The notes below the pieces were generated by a model. The model was given only the letters and a program-made list of their open reading frames with translations. It was not told the origin of the DNA and did not search any database. A stretch of DNA of 64,000 nt from Castellaniella sp049650445 (GTDB lineage Bacteria; Pseudomonadota; Gammaproteobacteria; Burkholderiales; Burkholderiaceae_B): the NCBI RefSeq assembly GCF_049650445.1, contig NZ_JBASAD010000037.1:1-64000 (forward strand), given 5' to 3'. Both the position numbers and the translations under genes were made by a program. Numbering within the stretch: the first letter of the stretch is position 1; every line of letters begins with the position of its first letter. Shown here piece after piece: positions 33,646 through 44,920 of the stretch.

Positions 33646-34557
33646 TTATTTTCCAGCCGTCTTCAGCATTTCCGCCACCCCGGCAATGGCGCCCGTGACC
33701 CCGCCGGCTTCCAGAGGCATGAGAACGAGCTTGCTGTTGGACGAAGAACCGATCGTCTGGAGAGCAGCCACGTATTTCTGGCCCAGGAAATAGTTGATGG
33801 CCTGCTGATTGCCTTCTTGCAAGGCTTTCGAGACGACCTCGGTTGCCCTGGCTTCGGCCTCGGCCTCGCGCTCACGGGCCTCGGCGTTGAGCACGGCAGC
33901 CTCTTTTTCTCCCTCGGCGCGCAACACGGCGGCTTGCTTTTCACCCTCGGCCTTCAACACCTCGGCCTCTTTGCGGCCATTGGCTTCCGTCACCAGGGCG
34001 CGACGCTTGCGCTCAGCCGTCATCTGCAAGTTCATCGCTTCCTGCAACTCGGACGACATGCTCAGATCGCGGATTTCGATGCGGGTGATCTTCACCCCCC
34101 ACGGCGCGGTTGCTTCATCCACGGCTTCCAGCAGCCTGGCATTGATCATTTCACGATTGCTGAGCATGTCATCGAGCTGCATCGAGCCCAGGACGGAGCG
34201 CAGATTTGTCGTCGTCAGATTGACGATGGCGGTGGTCAGGTTGTCAATCTGATAGGCCGCTTTCGCAACCTCATCGATTCGATAAAACACGACCCCGTCA
34301 GCAGTCACGGCGACATTGTCCTTCGAAATGACGCTTTGGGAAGGCACGTCCAGCACGGACTCCATGACGGTCAGCTTTTTGCCGATCACGTCGATAAACG
34401 GCACGATCAGGCTCAGGCCGGGATCAAGGGTGCGGGTGTAGCGGCCGAAACGCTCGACCGTCCATTTCTGCCCCTGGGGAACGACCTTGATACCCGCATA
34501 AAACGTCGCCATGACCACAATGGCCAGGACGGCAAGAAACATCAGGGAACCGCTCAT
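33646..34557 (-). CDS. SPFH-domain (stomatin/QmcA-like) membrane protein
   Basis: 303 residues from the ATG at 34557, which has GGAG 6 bases upstream; a TTG 12 bp earlier is less likely. One N-terminal membrane segment (SLMFLAVLAIVVMATFYAG). The SPFH domain covers about 25-190, with VPQGQKWTVERFGRYTRTLDPGL, VITKDNVAV-like VISKDNVAVTADGVVFYRI and IEIRDLSMSSELQEAMNLQM. A long Ala/Glu coiled coil spans about 190-255 (EAEVLKAEGEKQAAVLRAEG). This is the paraslipin/QmcA type. Probably co-transcribed with the downstream nfeD-like gene. Confidence 0.9.
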   Translation of the reverse strand: MSGSLMFLAVLAIVVMATFYAGIKVVPQGQKWTVERFGRYTRTLDPGLSLIVPFIDVIGKKLTVMESVLDVPSQSVISKDNVAVTADGVVFYRIDEVAKAAYQIDNLTTAIVNLTTTNLRSVLGSMQLDDMLSNREMINARLLEAVDEATAPWGVKITRIEIRDLSMSSELQEAMNLQMTAERKRRALVTEANGRKEAEVLKAEGEKQAAVLRAEGEKEAAVLNAEAREREAEAEARATEVVSKALQEGNQQAINYFLGQKYVAALQTIGSSSNSKLVLMPLEAGGVTGAIAGVAEMLKTAGK

Positions 34558-34629
34558 GGATGACTCCAAAGTTCAAAAACGAGACGCTGGGATACGGCGA
34601 TGCAAAGACCGCCGTCCAGCGTAACCGCA

Positions 34630-35679
34630 TTAATCGACGATCGTCTGCGCACCGCCTTCGGCGCGGGCTTTGATTTCACCCAGCGCGTAGACGGTTTCAC
34701 CCTGGGCGCGCAGCGTCGCAGCGATGGCGTCGGCCTGGGCCGGGTCAACCACCAGCACCATGCCGATGCCGCAGTTGAACACGCGCGCCATTTCCTGGTC
34801 GGCCACACCGCCCTGGACCTGCAGCCACTGGAACAACGCCGGCCATTGCCAGGCGTCGCGATGCAGGTGGGCGCACAGGTCGGACTTGAGGATGCGCGGC
34901 ACGTTTTCCAGCAGGCCACCGCCGGTGATGTGCGCCAGACCCTTGATCCCCGTGCCGTGGGCTGCCAGAGCGGCGAGCACGGACTTGACGTAGATGCGGG
35001 TGGGTTCCATGACCACGTCGCCCAGGGGGCGGCCGCCCAGATCCTGGTCGGGACGCGCACCGGCGTGCTGCAGGATCTTGCGCACCAGGGAATAGCCGTT
35101 GGAGTGTGCCCCGCTGGAGGCCAGACCCAGCACCGTGTCGCCGGCCCGGATGCCGGCACCGTCGATGATCGCGGATTTTTCGACCGCGCCGACCGCGAAG
35201 CCCGCCAGATCGTATTCGCCGTCCGGGTACATGCCCGGCATTTCGGCCGTCTCGCCGCCGATCAGGGCGCAGCCGGCCAGTTCGCAGCCGCGCGCGATGC
35301 CGCCCACGACGCTGGCCGCCGTATCCACGGACAGCTTGCCGCAGGCGAAGTAGTCCAGGAAATACAGGGGCTCGGCGCCCTGGACCAGGATGTCATTGAC
35401 GCTCATCGCGACCAGATCGATGCCGACGGTGTCGTGGCGCTGCCATTCGAAGGCCAGGCGCAGCTTGGTGCCCACGCCGTCGGTGCCGGACACCAGCACC
35501 GGTTCGCGCAGGTGGCGCGGGATCTCGAACAGGGCGCCGAAGCCGCCGATCCCCGCCATCACGCCGGGGCGCATGGTGCGGGCAGCCAGGGGCTTGATGC
35601 GGTCGACCAGCGCGTCGCCGGCGTCGATATCGACCCCGGCATCGCGGTAGGTCATGGAGGGAGAGGTGCCTTGTGTCAT
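34630..35679 (-). CDS. purM: Phosphoribosylformylglycinamidine cyclo-ligase PurM
   Basis: Makes aminoimidazole ribotide (AIR) in purine synthesis, fifth step, ATP-dependent. It has 349 residues from the ATG at 35679, or 341 from the ATG at 35655 (MTYRDAGVDIDAGDALV, where family similarity starts). Seen are PVLVSGTDGVGTKLRLAFEW, the ATP-binding DLVAMSVNDILVQGAEPLYF, LIGGETAEMPGMYPDGEYDL and GLASSGAHSNGYSLVRKIL, all PurM hallmarks. Divergent from hda, with an 80-bp AT-richer gap as promoter region. Confidence 0.96.
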   Translation of the reverse strand: MTQGTSPSMTYRDAGVDIDAGDALVDRIKPLAARTMRPGVMAGIGGFGALFEIPRHLREPVLVSGTDGVGTKLRLAFEWQRHDTVGIDLVAMSVNDILVQGAEPLYFLDYFACGKLSVDTAASVVGGIARGCELAGCALIGGETAEMPGMYPDGEYDLAGFAVGAVEKSAIIDGAGIRAGDTVLGLASSGAHSNGYSLVRKILQHAGARPDQDLGGRPLGDVVMEPTRIYVKSVLAALAAHGTGIKGLAHITGGGLLENVPRILKSDLCAHLHRDAWQWPALFQWLQVQGGVADQEMARVFNCGIGMVLVVDPAQADAIAATLRAQGETVYALGEIKARAEGGAQTIVD

Positions 35680-35759
35680 GAGAAAAACCGCCGAATGTGC
35701 AAGAATTGCAGGTTTGAATGCCTGAAAACCTCTGATTTTACGATGAAGTGCCATTGTGT

Positions 35760-36461
35760 ATGACACAGCAATTGTTGCTCGACATCCTGCCCGGCACGAT
35801 GCCGTCGCTGGACGGCTTCGTGGCCGGCGCGAACCAGGCCGCACTGGAGGCCGTGCGGGGGCTTGAGCCCGGCCGCGCCGTCTACCTGTGGGGGGGCGTC
35901 GGCTCGGGACGCAGCCACCTGCTGCGCGCCCGCGCGCTGGGCGAAGGCTGCCATTACCTGGACGCCCGCACCCCGGCGCAACGGCTGCACGCGCTGGCCA
36001 CCGACGAGGACCAGACCCTGTCCCTGGTGGCGGTGGACGACGTCGCCGACCTGAACCCCGCCGCCCAGGCGGCGCTGTTCGCGCTGTTCAACCGCTGGCG
36101 CACCGCCACCGGCACGCCGGGCGCCTTCGCCCTGCTGACGGCAGGCGACCGCGCGCCCCTGACCATGCCGCTGCGCGAGGATCTGCGCACGCGCCTGGGC
36201 TGGGACCTGGTCTACCGCCTGGAACAACTGTCCGACGAGGACCGCGCCCAGGCCCTGCGCGACCGCGCCCGGCAGCGCGGGCTGCAGTTGTCCGACGAAG
36301 TGCTGCACTGGATCCTGACCCACTGCGACCGCGACATGGGGCGCCTGACGGCGCTGATCGACAGCCTGGACCAGTATTCCCTGGCCCGCCACCGCTCCAT
36401 CACCCTGCCTCTGCTGAAAGACCTGCTGGCCGACGTGCCGGCCCCCCCGAGGAACCCATGA
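35760..36461 (+). CDS. hda: DnaA regulatory inactivator Hda
   Basis: AAA+ protein that binds the DNA clamp and stimulates ATP hydrolysis by DnaA, preventing re-initiation. It has 233 residues from the ATG at 35760; a GTG 12 bp upstream is also in frame. The N-terminal TQQLLLDILPGTMPSLDGFV contains the clamp-binding QLLLDI motif. The P-loop is degenerate-looking YLWGGVGSGRSHLLRARAL, with Arg instead of the usual Lys of GKT, then LVAVDDVADLNPAAQAALFA as Walker B and RLGWDLVYRLEQLSDEDRAQ. Its stop overlaps the next start (ATGA). Confidence 0.93.
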   Translation: MTQQLLLDILPGTMPSLDGFVAGANQAALEAVRGLEPGRAVYLWGGVGSGRSHLLRARALGEGCHYLDARTPAQRLHALATDEDQTLSLVAVDDVADLNPAAQAALFALFNRWRTATGTPGAFALLTAGDRAPLTMPLREDLRTRLGWDLVYRLEQLSDEDRAQALRDRARQRGLQLSDEVLHWILTHCDRDMGRLTALIDSLDQYSLARHRSITLPLLKDLLADVPAPPRNP

Positions 36462-37162
36462 CTGCACCGACCCACCTGGCCCTGTTCGACCTGGACCACA
36501 CCCTGCTGCCCTTCGACAGCGACTATCAATGGGCCGAATTCCTGGCCCGCACCGGCCGAGCCGGCGATCCGGAAGAAGCCCGCCGCCGCAACGACGACCT
36601 GATGCACCGCTACAACGAGGGCACCCTGTCCGCCGAAGAAGCCGCCGACTTCATGCTGGGCCTGCTGCGCCTGGGACGACCCGACGAACTCGACCGCTGG
36701 CACCTGGACTACATGGCCGAGGTCGTCGAACCGGGCATTCTGCCTGCCGCGCGCGCCCTGGTGGCCGAACACCAGAATCGCGGCGGGCTGTGCGCCATCG
36801 TCACGGCCACCAACGCCTTCGTCACCGCCCCCATCGCCCGGGCGCTGGGCTTCGACCACCTGATCGCCACCCTCCCGCAGCGCGATGCGCAGGGCGGCTA
36901 CACCGGCCGCATCGAGGGCACGCCCAGCTTCAAGGCGGGCAAGGTGCTGCGCGTGCGCCAGTGGCTCCAGGATCTGGATCTGCAACTGGAAGACTTCGAC
37001 GAGTCCTGGTTCTACAGCGATTCCATGAACGATCTGCCCCTGCTGGAAGCCGTGACCCATCCGGTGGCCACCAACCCCAGCCCGGCGCTGCGCGAAACCG
37101 CCACCGGCCGGGGCTGGCGCATCCTGGACCTGTTCGGCGATCTGCAAGACGCGAAATCCTGA
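36458..37162 (+). CDS. HAD-IB family phosphatase (SerB-like)
   Basis: 234 residues. HAD motifs: LALFDLDHTLLPFDSD (nucleophile Asp and general-acid Asp), IVTATNAFVTAPIARALG (motif II Thr), SFKAGKVLRVRQWL (motif III Lys) and FYSDSMNDLPLLEAV (motif IV acidic pair). The helical cap has EEARRRNDDLMHRYNEGTLS. The family includes phosphoserine phosphatase and histidinol- or glycerol-phosphatase relatives; the exact substrate cannot be told. It starts with a 4-bp overlap on hda, and the hda-HAD-pcnB-folK order is common in Burkholderiales. Confidence 0.88.
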   Translation: MTAPTHLALFDLDHTLLPFDSDYQWAEFLARTGRAGDPEEARRRNDDLMHRYNEGTLSAEEAADFMLGLLRLGRPDELDRWHLDYMAEVVEPGILPAARALVAEHQNRGGLCAIVTATNAFVTAPIARALGFDHLIATLPQRDAQGGYTGRIEGTPSFKAGKVLRVRQWLQDLDLQLEDFDESWFYSDSMNDLPLLEAVTHPVATNPSPALRETATGRGWRILDLFGDLQDAKS

Positions 37163-37306
37163 GACAAAAGGGCCCCCACGCTGCGCAGGCTACGCCCGCT
37201 TGCTGCACCCCGAGGGGGCGCGTTTTACCTTGGGGCGGCCCGGCGGTAAAACCCCCACGCTGCGGCGGCGAGGACATAGGTGCAACAAAGCCTTAAAATA
37301 CGCGCC
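37163..37306. repeat. Intergenic inverted repeat before pcnB
   Basis: GTTTTACC (37222-37229) and GGTAAAAC (37245-37252) form an 8-bp stem around a GC-rich loop. CCCCCACGCTGCG occurs twice (about 37172 and 37253). The arrangement of CCCCCACGCTGCG, GCTTGCTGC and CCCCGAGGGGGCG resembles a dispersed intergenic repeat I recall from Bordetella and Achromobacter genomes. Possible terminator for hda-HAD or repetitive palindromic element. Confidence 0.45.
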
Positions 37307-38698
37307 ATGCTCAAGCAGACCATCAAGAATTTCGTCTCGCGCCTGTTCGCGACCCCGCCCAGCGGCCCGGTGCGCCTGTCGCGCGACACGCACGGCATCG
37401 ACCGACGTCTGGTGTCGCGCCACGCCATCAAAGTCTGCGAAGTCCTGAACCAGCACGGCTTCGACGCCTACATTGTGGGCGGCGCGGTGCGCGACCTGAT
37501 CGTCGGCCTGGAACCCAAGGACTTCGACGTCGCCACCAACGCCACGCCCAACCAGGTGCGGCCGCTGTTCCGGCGCGCCCGCATCATCGGCCGGCGCTTC
37601 CAGTTGGTGCACGTGGTGTTCGGCCAGGAAATCATCGAAACCTCGACCTTCCGCGCACCGTCCTCCGGCGAGCAGAAAACCGACGAACATGGCCGCATCC
37701 TGAGCGACAACGAATTCGGCACCCACGAAGAAGACGCCGCGCGCCGCGACTTCACCATCAACGCCCTGTACTACGACCCTCTCAAGGAAGAAGTCATCGA
37801 CTTCCACCAGGGCGTGGCAGACCTGAAGAACCGCGTGGTGCGGATGATCGGCGACCCGGAAACACGCTATCGCGAAGACCCGGTCCGCATGCTGCGGGCG
37901 CTGCGCTTCCAGGCGAAACTGGGTGCGCGCATCGACCCGGCCACCGACGCCCCGATCAGCCGGCTGGCACCGCTCATCGAGCACGTCCCGGCCTCGCGCC
38001 TGTTCGACGAAACGCTCAAGCTGCTGACCTGCGGCCACGCCATGGACTGCCTGCGCGAACTGCGCCGTTCGGGCCTGACGAAAAGCCTGATCCCCCTGAT
38101 CGACCGCATCTTCGAAGAAGACGGCGGCGAGGACTTCGTGGAAATCGCCCTGTCGCGTACCGATGCGCGGGTGCGCGCGGGCAAGCCCATCAGCCCCAGC
38201 TTCCTGTTCGCCGCCCTGCTGTGGCGTCTGGTGCAAAAACGCTGGACCGCCCTGGTCGCTCAGGGGATGCAACGCAACGAAGCCCTGATCGACGCCGCCG
38301 ACTCGGTCATCGAAGCACAGATGGACAAGCTCGCCATCCAGCGCCGCCACCAGGCCGACATGCGCGAAATCTGGCTGATGCAGGCCCGGTTCGAGCGCGC
38401 CACGGTGCGTTCGATCTGGCGCATGATGGAACAGCCGCGTTTCCGCGCCTCCGTGGACTTCCTGCAATTGCGGGCCGAGGCCCGCGAAGTCGACAGCGTC
38501 CTGGCCCAATGGTGGATGGACCTGTCCGACAGCAACGACGAACGCCGTTCGCAGATGATCGATACCTGGCAGGCCGGCCATGCCGGTGCCCGCCGCACCG
38601 GCTCCGGCACGACCCGCAAGCGCCGCCGGCGTCGCAGTTCATCCTCGTCAGAGGGTCAGTCCGGGCAGACCTCCTCCCCGACCGGCGGCGAGGCCTGA
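37307..38698 (+). CDS. pcnB: Poly(A) polymerase PcnB
   Basis: Adds poly(A) tails to RNA and so promotes decay. It has 463 residues from the ATG at 37307; a GTG at 37280 also opens the frame. Nucleotidyltransferase site: YIVGGAVRDLIVGLEPKDFD with the G-G and D-x-D, then ATNATPNQVRPLFRRARIIG and RRFQLVHVVFG. DEHGRILSDNEFGTHEEDAARRDFTINALYYDP is typical, followed by RYREDPVRMLRALRFQAKLG. The last ~30 residues are basic (RKRRRRRSSSSSEG), as in PcnB and unlike CCA-adding enzymes. It ends 2 bp before folK. Confidence 0.94.
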   Translation: MLKQTIKNFVSRLFATPPSGPVRLSRDTHGIDRRLVSRHAIKVCEVLNQHGFDAYIVGGAVRDLIVGLEPKDFDVATNATPNQVRPLFRRARIIGRRFQLVHVVFGQEIIETSTFRAPSSGEQKTDEHGRILSDNEFGTHEEDAARRDFTINALYYDPLKEEVIDFHQGVADLKNRVVRMIGDPETRYREDPVRMLRALRFQAKLGARIDPATDAPISRLAPLIEHVPASRLFDETLKLLTCGHAMDCLRELRRSGLTKSLIPLIDRIFEEDGGEDFVEIALSRTDARVRAGKPISPSFLFAALLWRLVQKRWTALVAQGMQRNEALIDAADSVIEAQMDKLAIQRRHQADMREIWLMQARFERATVRSIWRMMEQPRFRASVDFLQLRAEAREVDSVLAQWWMDLSDSNDERRSQMIDTWQAGHAGARRTGSGTTRKRRRRRSSSSSEGQSGQTSSPTGGEA

Positions 38699-38700
38699 GC

Positions 38701-39177
38701 ATGACGGCCTCGGCCTACATCGGCCTGGGCGCCAATCTGGGGGACGCGGCCGCCACGGTACGCCGGGCAGCGGCCGAACTGGCCGCCGTGCCGGGCGTCG
38801 CCGATTTGCAGCTTTCGCCCCTGTACGGCACCGCGCCGGTGGATTCCTCGGGTCCGGACTACGTCAACGCCGTCGCCCGCCTGGACACGACACTGCCGCC
38901 GCTGGCGCTGCTGGCGGCGCTGCAGGCCATCGAACAGCGCCACGGCCGGGAACGCCCCTACCGCAACGCCCCGCGTACCCTGGACCTGGACCTGCTGCTG
39001 TATGGCGACCAGACCATCGCCCTGCCCGAACTGACGGTCCCTCATCCGCGCATGCACGAGCGCGCCTTCGTCCTGCGGCCGCTGATGGACCTTGCCCCTG
39101 GTTTGACGCTGGATCAGGGCGGGCTGGACGCGTTGCTGGCACGCTGCGCGGACCAGGCCATCCAGCGCCTGGATTGA
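38701..39177 (+). CDS. folK: 2-amino-4-hydroxy-6-hydroxymethyldihydropteridine pyrophosphokinase FolK
   Basis: Pyrophosphorylates hydroxymethyl-dihydropterin in folate synthesis. It has 158 residues from the ATG at 38701, 2 bp after the pcnB stop. Motifs: AYIGLGANLGD at the N-terminus, LSPLYGTAPV, GPDYVNAVARLDT, and the catalytic stretch RPYRNAPRTLDLDLLLYGD with the two Asp residues binding magnesium, then VPHPRMHERAFVLRPLMDLAP. A longer frame upstream belongs to pcnB in another phase. Confidence 0.95.
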   Translation: MTASAYIGLGANLGDAAATVRRAAAELAAVPGVADLQLSPLYGTAPVDSSGPDYVNAVARLDTTLPPLALLAALQAIEQRHGRERPYRNAPRTLDLDLLLYGDQTIALPELTVPHPRMHERAFVLRPLMDLAPGLTLDQGGLDALLARCADQAIQRLD

Positions 39178-39239
39178 GGTTCTCCGCCAGCACGGGTGGT
39201 TTACACTGGCGCGCATTGTTTCTCCGGAGAACGCCTGCC

Positions 39240-39749
39240 ATGCCGTCCCATCCCCTCCTGCGCCTGGTCGTCGCCTACACCGACACCCGCGTGATCGGCC
39301 TCGACGGCGGCATGCCCTGGCATCTGCCTGCCGATCTGGCGCACTTCAAGCGCAACACGCTGGGGCATCCCATCATCATGGGGCGCAAGACCTGGCTGTC
39401 CCTGGGACGCCCCCTGCCCGGCCGCCGTAATCTGGTGCTGAGCCGCGATCCGGCCTTTGCCGCGCCCGGCGCCGAATGCCACGCCACGCTGGAAGCCGCC
39501 CTGGCCAGTTGCGCACAGGCCGAGCTCGTCTGCGTCATCGGCGGCGAACAGGTCTTTCGCCTGGCCCTGCCGCTGGCAGACGAACTGATCGCCACGGAAA
39601 TCCACGCCGATCTGGACGGCGACACCTGGTTCCCTGAATTGCCTGCCGGACACTGGCAGGAAGCCGAACGCCTGCCGCAGCCGCCTGAAAACGGCTTGGC
39701 CTACGATTTCGTCACCTACCGGCGCGCCCCGGGGACGAAAGCCGCCTGA
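39240..39749 (+). CDS. folA: Dihydrofolate reductase FolA
   Basis: NADPH-dependent reduction of dihydrofolate. It has 169 residues from the ATG at 39240. Motifs: VVAYTDTRVIGLDGGMPWHLPADLAHFKRNTLGHPIIMGRKTW is the standard N-terminal half with the W-H-L-P-x-D loop (catalytic Asp); SLGRPLPGRRNLVLSRDP follows, then VIGGEQVFRLALPLADELIATEIHADLDGDTWFP. Runs with folK as a folate pair, 62 bp apart. Convergent with the small tautomerase gene. Confidence 0.95.
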   Translation: MPSHPLLRLVVAYTDTRVIGLDGGMPWHLPADLAHFKRNTLGHPIIMGRKTWLSLGRPLPGRRNLVLSRDPAFAAPGAECHATLEAALASCAQAELVCVIGGEQVFRLALPLADELIATEIHADLDGDTWFPELPAGHWQEAERLPQPPENGLAYDFVTYRRAPGTKAA

Positions 39750-39765
39750 GCGCGGGAGCGGACCG

Positions 39766-39984
39766 TCAACCGCCCGACGAGGCTTTGGCGCGCGCCCGGA
39801 TCGCCGTCACCGGCTCGCCCGCGATCCCCCAGTTGTCGGTATCGACTTCCTCGATCACCACGAAGGTGGTCTGGGGGTTCTTGCCCAGCACGTCCACCAG
39901 CAGTTGGGTGGCGCCCTCGATCAGACGGGTCTTCTGTTCGGCAGTGACGCCCTCGCGGGTGATCTTGATGTTGACGTAGGGCAT
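39766..39984 (-). CDS. 4-oxalocrotonate tautomerase family protein
   Basis: 72 residues beginning MPYVNIKITREGVTAEQKTR. Removal of Met exposes Pro1, the catalytic base of the family. Then LIEGATQLLVDVLGKNPQTTFVVIEEVDTDNWGIAG, close to typical 4-OT proteins with NP..T.VVI.EV..DNWG. Arg11 is present. The substrate in the cell cannot be told; such single genes are usually annotated by fold only. Convergent with folA (16-bp gap) and about 130 bp beyond the end of gcvP. Confidence 0.88.
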   Translation of the reverse strand: MPYVNIKITREGVTAEQKTRLIEGATQLLVDVLGKNPQTTFVVIEEVDTDNWGIAGEPVTAIRARAKASSGG

Positions 39985-40075
39985 GGGCGGTCTCCGGTTC
40001 AAAAAGATTAAAGATACAAGATAAAAAAATCCGGCGATCCGCGCAATACGGAACTCGCCGGGCAGGGCATGCGAT

Positions 40076-40102
40076 CGGCCCGGTCCTGTGAAGGCCGGGC
40101 CG
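40076..40102 (-). terminator. Hairpin after gcvP
   Basis: CGGCCCGG and CCGGGCCG form an 8-bp GC stem with an 11-nt loop, 11 bp past the gcvP stop on the minus strand. An A-rich plus-strand stretch at 40022-40028 gives a T-run on the minus strand some 50 bases later. Likely terminator of gcvTHP. Confidence 0.5.
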
Positions 40103-40112
40103 TGGACAGAGG

Positions 40113-42992
<2,880 letters not shown>

Positions 42993-43046
42993 GGGGTTCT
43001 CCGGGGTAAAACCGAGTGAATCAGGGTGTGGCGGGCGCGACGTGGA

Positions 43047-43418
43047 TCAGGCCTGGGCCTCGTAGGCAGCGGCGTCCATCAGGGCGTCGACGTCGGCGGC
43101 GTTGTCGGGCTTGATCTTGAAGATCCACTGGTCATAGGCGGCTTCGTTGATCAGGGCGGGCTGGTCGTCCAGGGCTTCGTTGAAGGCGACGATCTCGCCG
43201 GCAACCGGCGCATAGATGTCGGAAGCGGCCTTGACGGATTCGACCACGGCGGCGGTGTCGCCGGCAGCCAGATGCGCGCCGACCTGGACGTCGCCGACGA
43301 AGACCAGATCGCCGAGCTGGTCCTGGGCGTCGTCAGTGATGCCGACCAGGAAGCAATCGCCGTCAGCCTTGACCCATTCGTGGGAGGCCGTGTATTTGCG
43401 GTCGTTGGGAATGGACAT
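43047..43418 (-). CDS. gcvH: Glycine cleavage H protein GcvH
   Basis: Lipoyl carrier that shuttles the aminomethyl group from GcvP to GcvT. It has 123 residues from the ATG at 43418. Sequence MSIPNDRKYTASHEWVKADG, then VGITDDAQDQLGDLVFV. Lys63 in VVESVKAASDIYAPV is the lipoylation site, followed by PVAGEIVAFNEALDDQPALI. The longer frame upstream is not coding. It sits between gcvT (59-bp gap) and gcvP (54-bp gap). Confidence 0.97.
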   Translation of the reverse strand: MSIPNDRKYTASHEWVKADGDCFLVGITDDAQDQLGDLVFVGDVQVGAHLAAGDTAAVVESVKAASDIYAPVAGEIVAFNEALDDQPALINEAAYDQWIFKIKPDNAADVDALMDAAAYEAQA

Positions 43419-43477
43419 GATGTACCCCGTTGTCAGTGATGGAGAATGGAAGAAGAAAGAATTGCGATCAGACGCGA

Positions 43478-44560
43478 TCAGACCAGGGCCTGACCGTTGC
43501 GCACGAACGGCGGGCGCACGATTTCGGCGGGCAGCCACTTGCCGCGGATTTCGACCTCGGCGCGGTCTCCCGGCGCCGAACCGACCGGCACGCGGGCCAG
43601 GGCAATGGAAAAGCCCAGCGTGGGCGCCATGGTGCCGCTGGTGAGTTCGCCTTCGCCCTGGGCGGTGCGAATCTTCATGTGACCGCGCATGATGCCCCGG
43701 TCCAGCAGCTTCAGGCCGACCAGTTCGCGGGCCTTCGAGGCGGCCTGCAAAGCGGCGCGGCCGATGAAGTCGCGGGACTCGTCTTTCATCGAGACGGTCC
43801 AGGCCAGGCCGGACTCCAGGGGATGGACGGTCTCGTCCATGTCCTGGCCGTACAGATTCATGCCGGCTTCCAGGCGCAGCGTGTCGCGTGCGCCCAGGCC
43901 GCAGGGCCGCACGCCGGCTTGCGCCAGGGCATCCCAGAAGGCCTTGACGGCGGTGGCGGACAGGACGATCTCGAAACCGTCCTCACCGGTGTAGCCGGTG
44001 CGCGCCACCAGGGTGTTTTCGTCGATCAGGGTGCCGGTGAAGGGCTTGAGGTCCTGGGTGACGGGCTTCCAGTCGGGATGCACGGACCAGACGGCCTCGC
44101 GGGCGGCGGGCCCCTGGACGGCCACCATGGCCAGGTCGCGCCGGGGGGCGACGGTCACGCCATAGGCGGCGGCCTGTTCACGCATCCAGACGAGATCCTT
44201 TTCCGCCGTGCCGGCGTTGACGACCACGCGCCAGCGTTCCGGGGCGAAGAAATAGACGATCAGGTCGTCGATCACCCCGCCCTCGGGGCGCAGCATGCAG
44301 GAATAGATGGCCTTGCCGGGCTGCCCGGCAATGCGGGACACATCGTTGGCCAGCAGATGGCGCAGGTAATCCTGGGCGCGTTCGCCGGTGACGTCCACGT
44401 TGAGCATGTGGGACACGTCGAACATGCCGGCGGCACGGCGCACGGCGTGGTGTTCTTCGAGTTGCGACCCGTAGGCCAGGGGCATGTCCCAGCCGCCGAA
44501 GTCGACGATCTTGGCACCCAGGGCGACGTGGGTTTCGTACAGGGGGGTTTGCGCGGGCAT
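43478..44560 (-). CDS. gcvT: Aminomethyltransferase GcvT
   Basis: T protein: takes the aminomethyl group from GcvH, giving ammonia and methylene-tetrahydrofolate. It has 360 residues from the ATG at 44560, with GGAG before it. Motifs: LYETHVALGAKIVDFGGWDMPLAYGSQ, HHAVRRAAGMFDVSHM with the catalytic-region Asp, YTGEDGFEIVLSA and LGARDTLRLEAGMNLYGQDM. End: GRAALQAA.. and GTMAPTLGFSIALARVPVG. First gene after the riboswitch. Confidence 0.97.
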   Translation of the reverse strand: MPAQTPLYETHVALGAKIVDFGGWDMPLAYGSQLEEHHAVRRAAGMFDVSHMLNVDVTGERAQDYLRHLLANDVSRIAGQPGKAIYSCMLRPEGGVIDDLIVYFFAPERWRVVVNAGTAEKDLVWMREQAAAYGVTVAPRRDLAMVAVQGPAAREAVWSVHPDWKPVTQDLKPFTGTLIDENTLVARTGYTGEDGFEIVLSATAVKAFWDALAQAGVRPCGLGARDTLRLEAGMNLYGQDMDETVHPLESGLAWTVSMKDESRDFIGRAALQAASKARELVGLKLLDRGIMRGHMKIRTAQGEGELTSGTMAPTLGFSIALARVPVGSAPGDRAEVEIRGKWLPAEIVRPPFVRNGQALV

Positions 44561-44610
44561 GGAAACTCCGGACGAGAAAAAAGGGCGGCAAGGCATGCCG
44601 GCAGCGCCCT

Positions 44611-44818
44611 TCTGTCCTTTTGCCTGAGAGTTGCCCCGTACCGCAGGGGGTTCACCTTCGGCGCCCGCGCCCGATTCAAGGGGCGGATCTCTCCAGAATG
44701 CTGCGATGCGATGACGGCATCATGCGGATGGTACGGGGTGCCTGAGCGATTCCGGGCGAATTGCGCCTTCGGCGGCCGCCCGATGACAAGGCGGCACTCT
44801 CCCACCCGCATCGGGTGA
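44611..44818 (-). ncRNA. Tandem glycine riboswitch upstream of gcvT
   Basis: Two aptamers in series on the minus strand. Aptamer 1 (about 44818-44735) has GTGGGAGAGTGCCGCC, CGCCGAAGGCGCAA and CGCTCAGGCACC. Aptamer 2 (about 44697-44611) has CTGGAGAGATCCGCC, CGCCGAAGGTGAACC and CAACTCTCAGGCAAAAGGAC. These are the conserved GGAGAG, CCGAAGG and CTCAGGCAAAAGGACAGA elements of the family. When glycine is plentiful it should switch on gcvTHP. The ~50-nt expression platform before the gcvT ATG can form a hairpin (GGGCGCTGCCGGC region). Confidence 0.93.
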
Positions 44819-44828
44819 CAGCAAGGGC

Positions 44829-44857
44829 AAAATATACCCTGAAATGGGGGGATTCAA
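44829..44857 (-). promoter_or_regulatory. Candidate promoter of the gcv operon
   Basis: On the minus strand TTGAAT (44857-44852), 17 bp, TATTTT (44834-44829), about 10 bp before the first aptamer. It fits sigma-70 spacing and would start the transcript just ahead of the riboswitch. Confidence 0.5.
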
Positions 44858-44920
44858 CAATCGCCCTGCGTCCTTGGAAGACCCTGTGCGAATCAGGCAA
44901 CATCCTGTCCAGGCGGACGC

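Noticed and set aside
33322..34563. 413-codon plus-strand frame antisense to the NfeD and SPFH genes
   Set aside because: His/Gln-rich shadow. The opposite strand has a conserved gene pair with good start sites.
38580..39749. Possible FolK-DHFR fusion in one open frame
   Set aside because: The DHFR frame extends upstream through folK but in a different phase from folK. folK has its own start and complete domain, so these are two genes.
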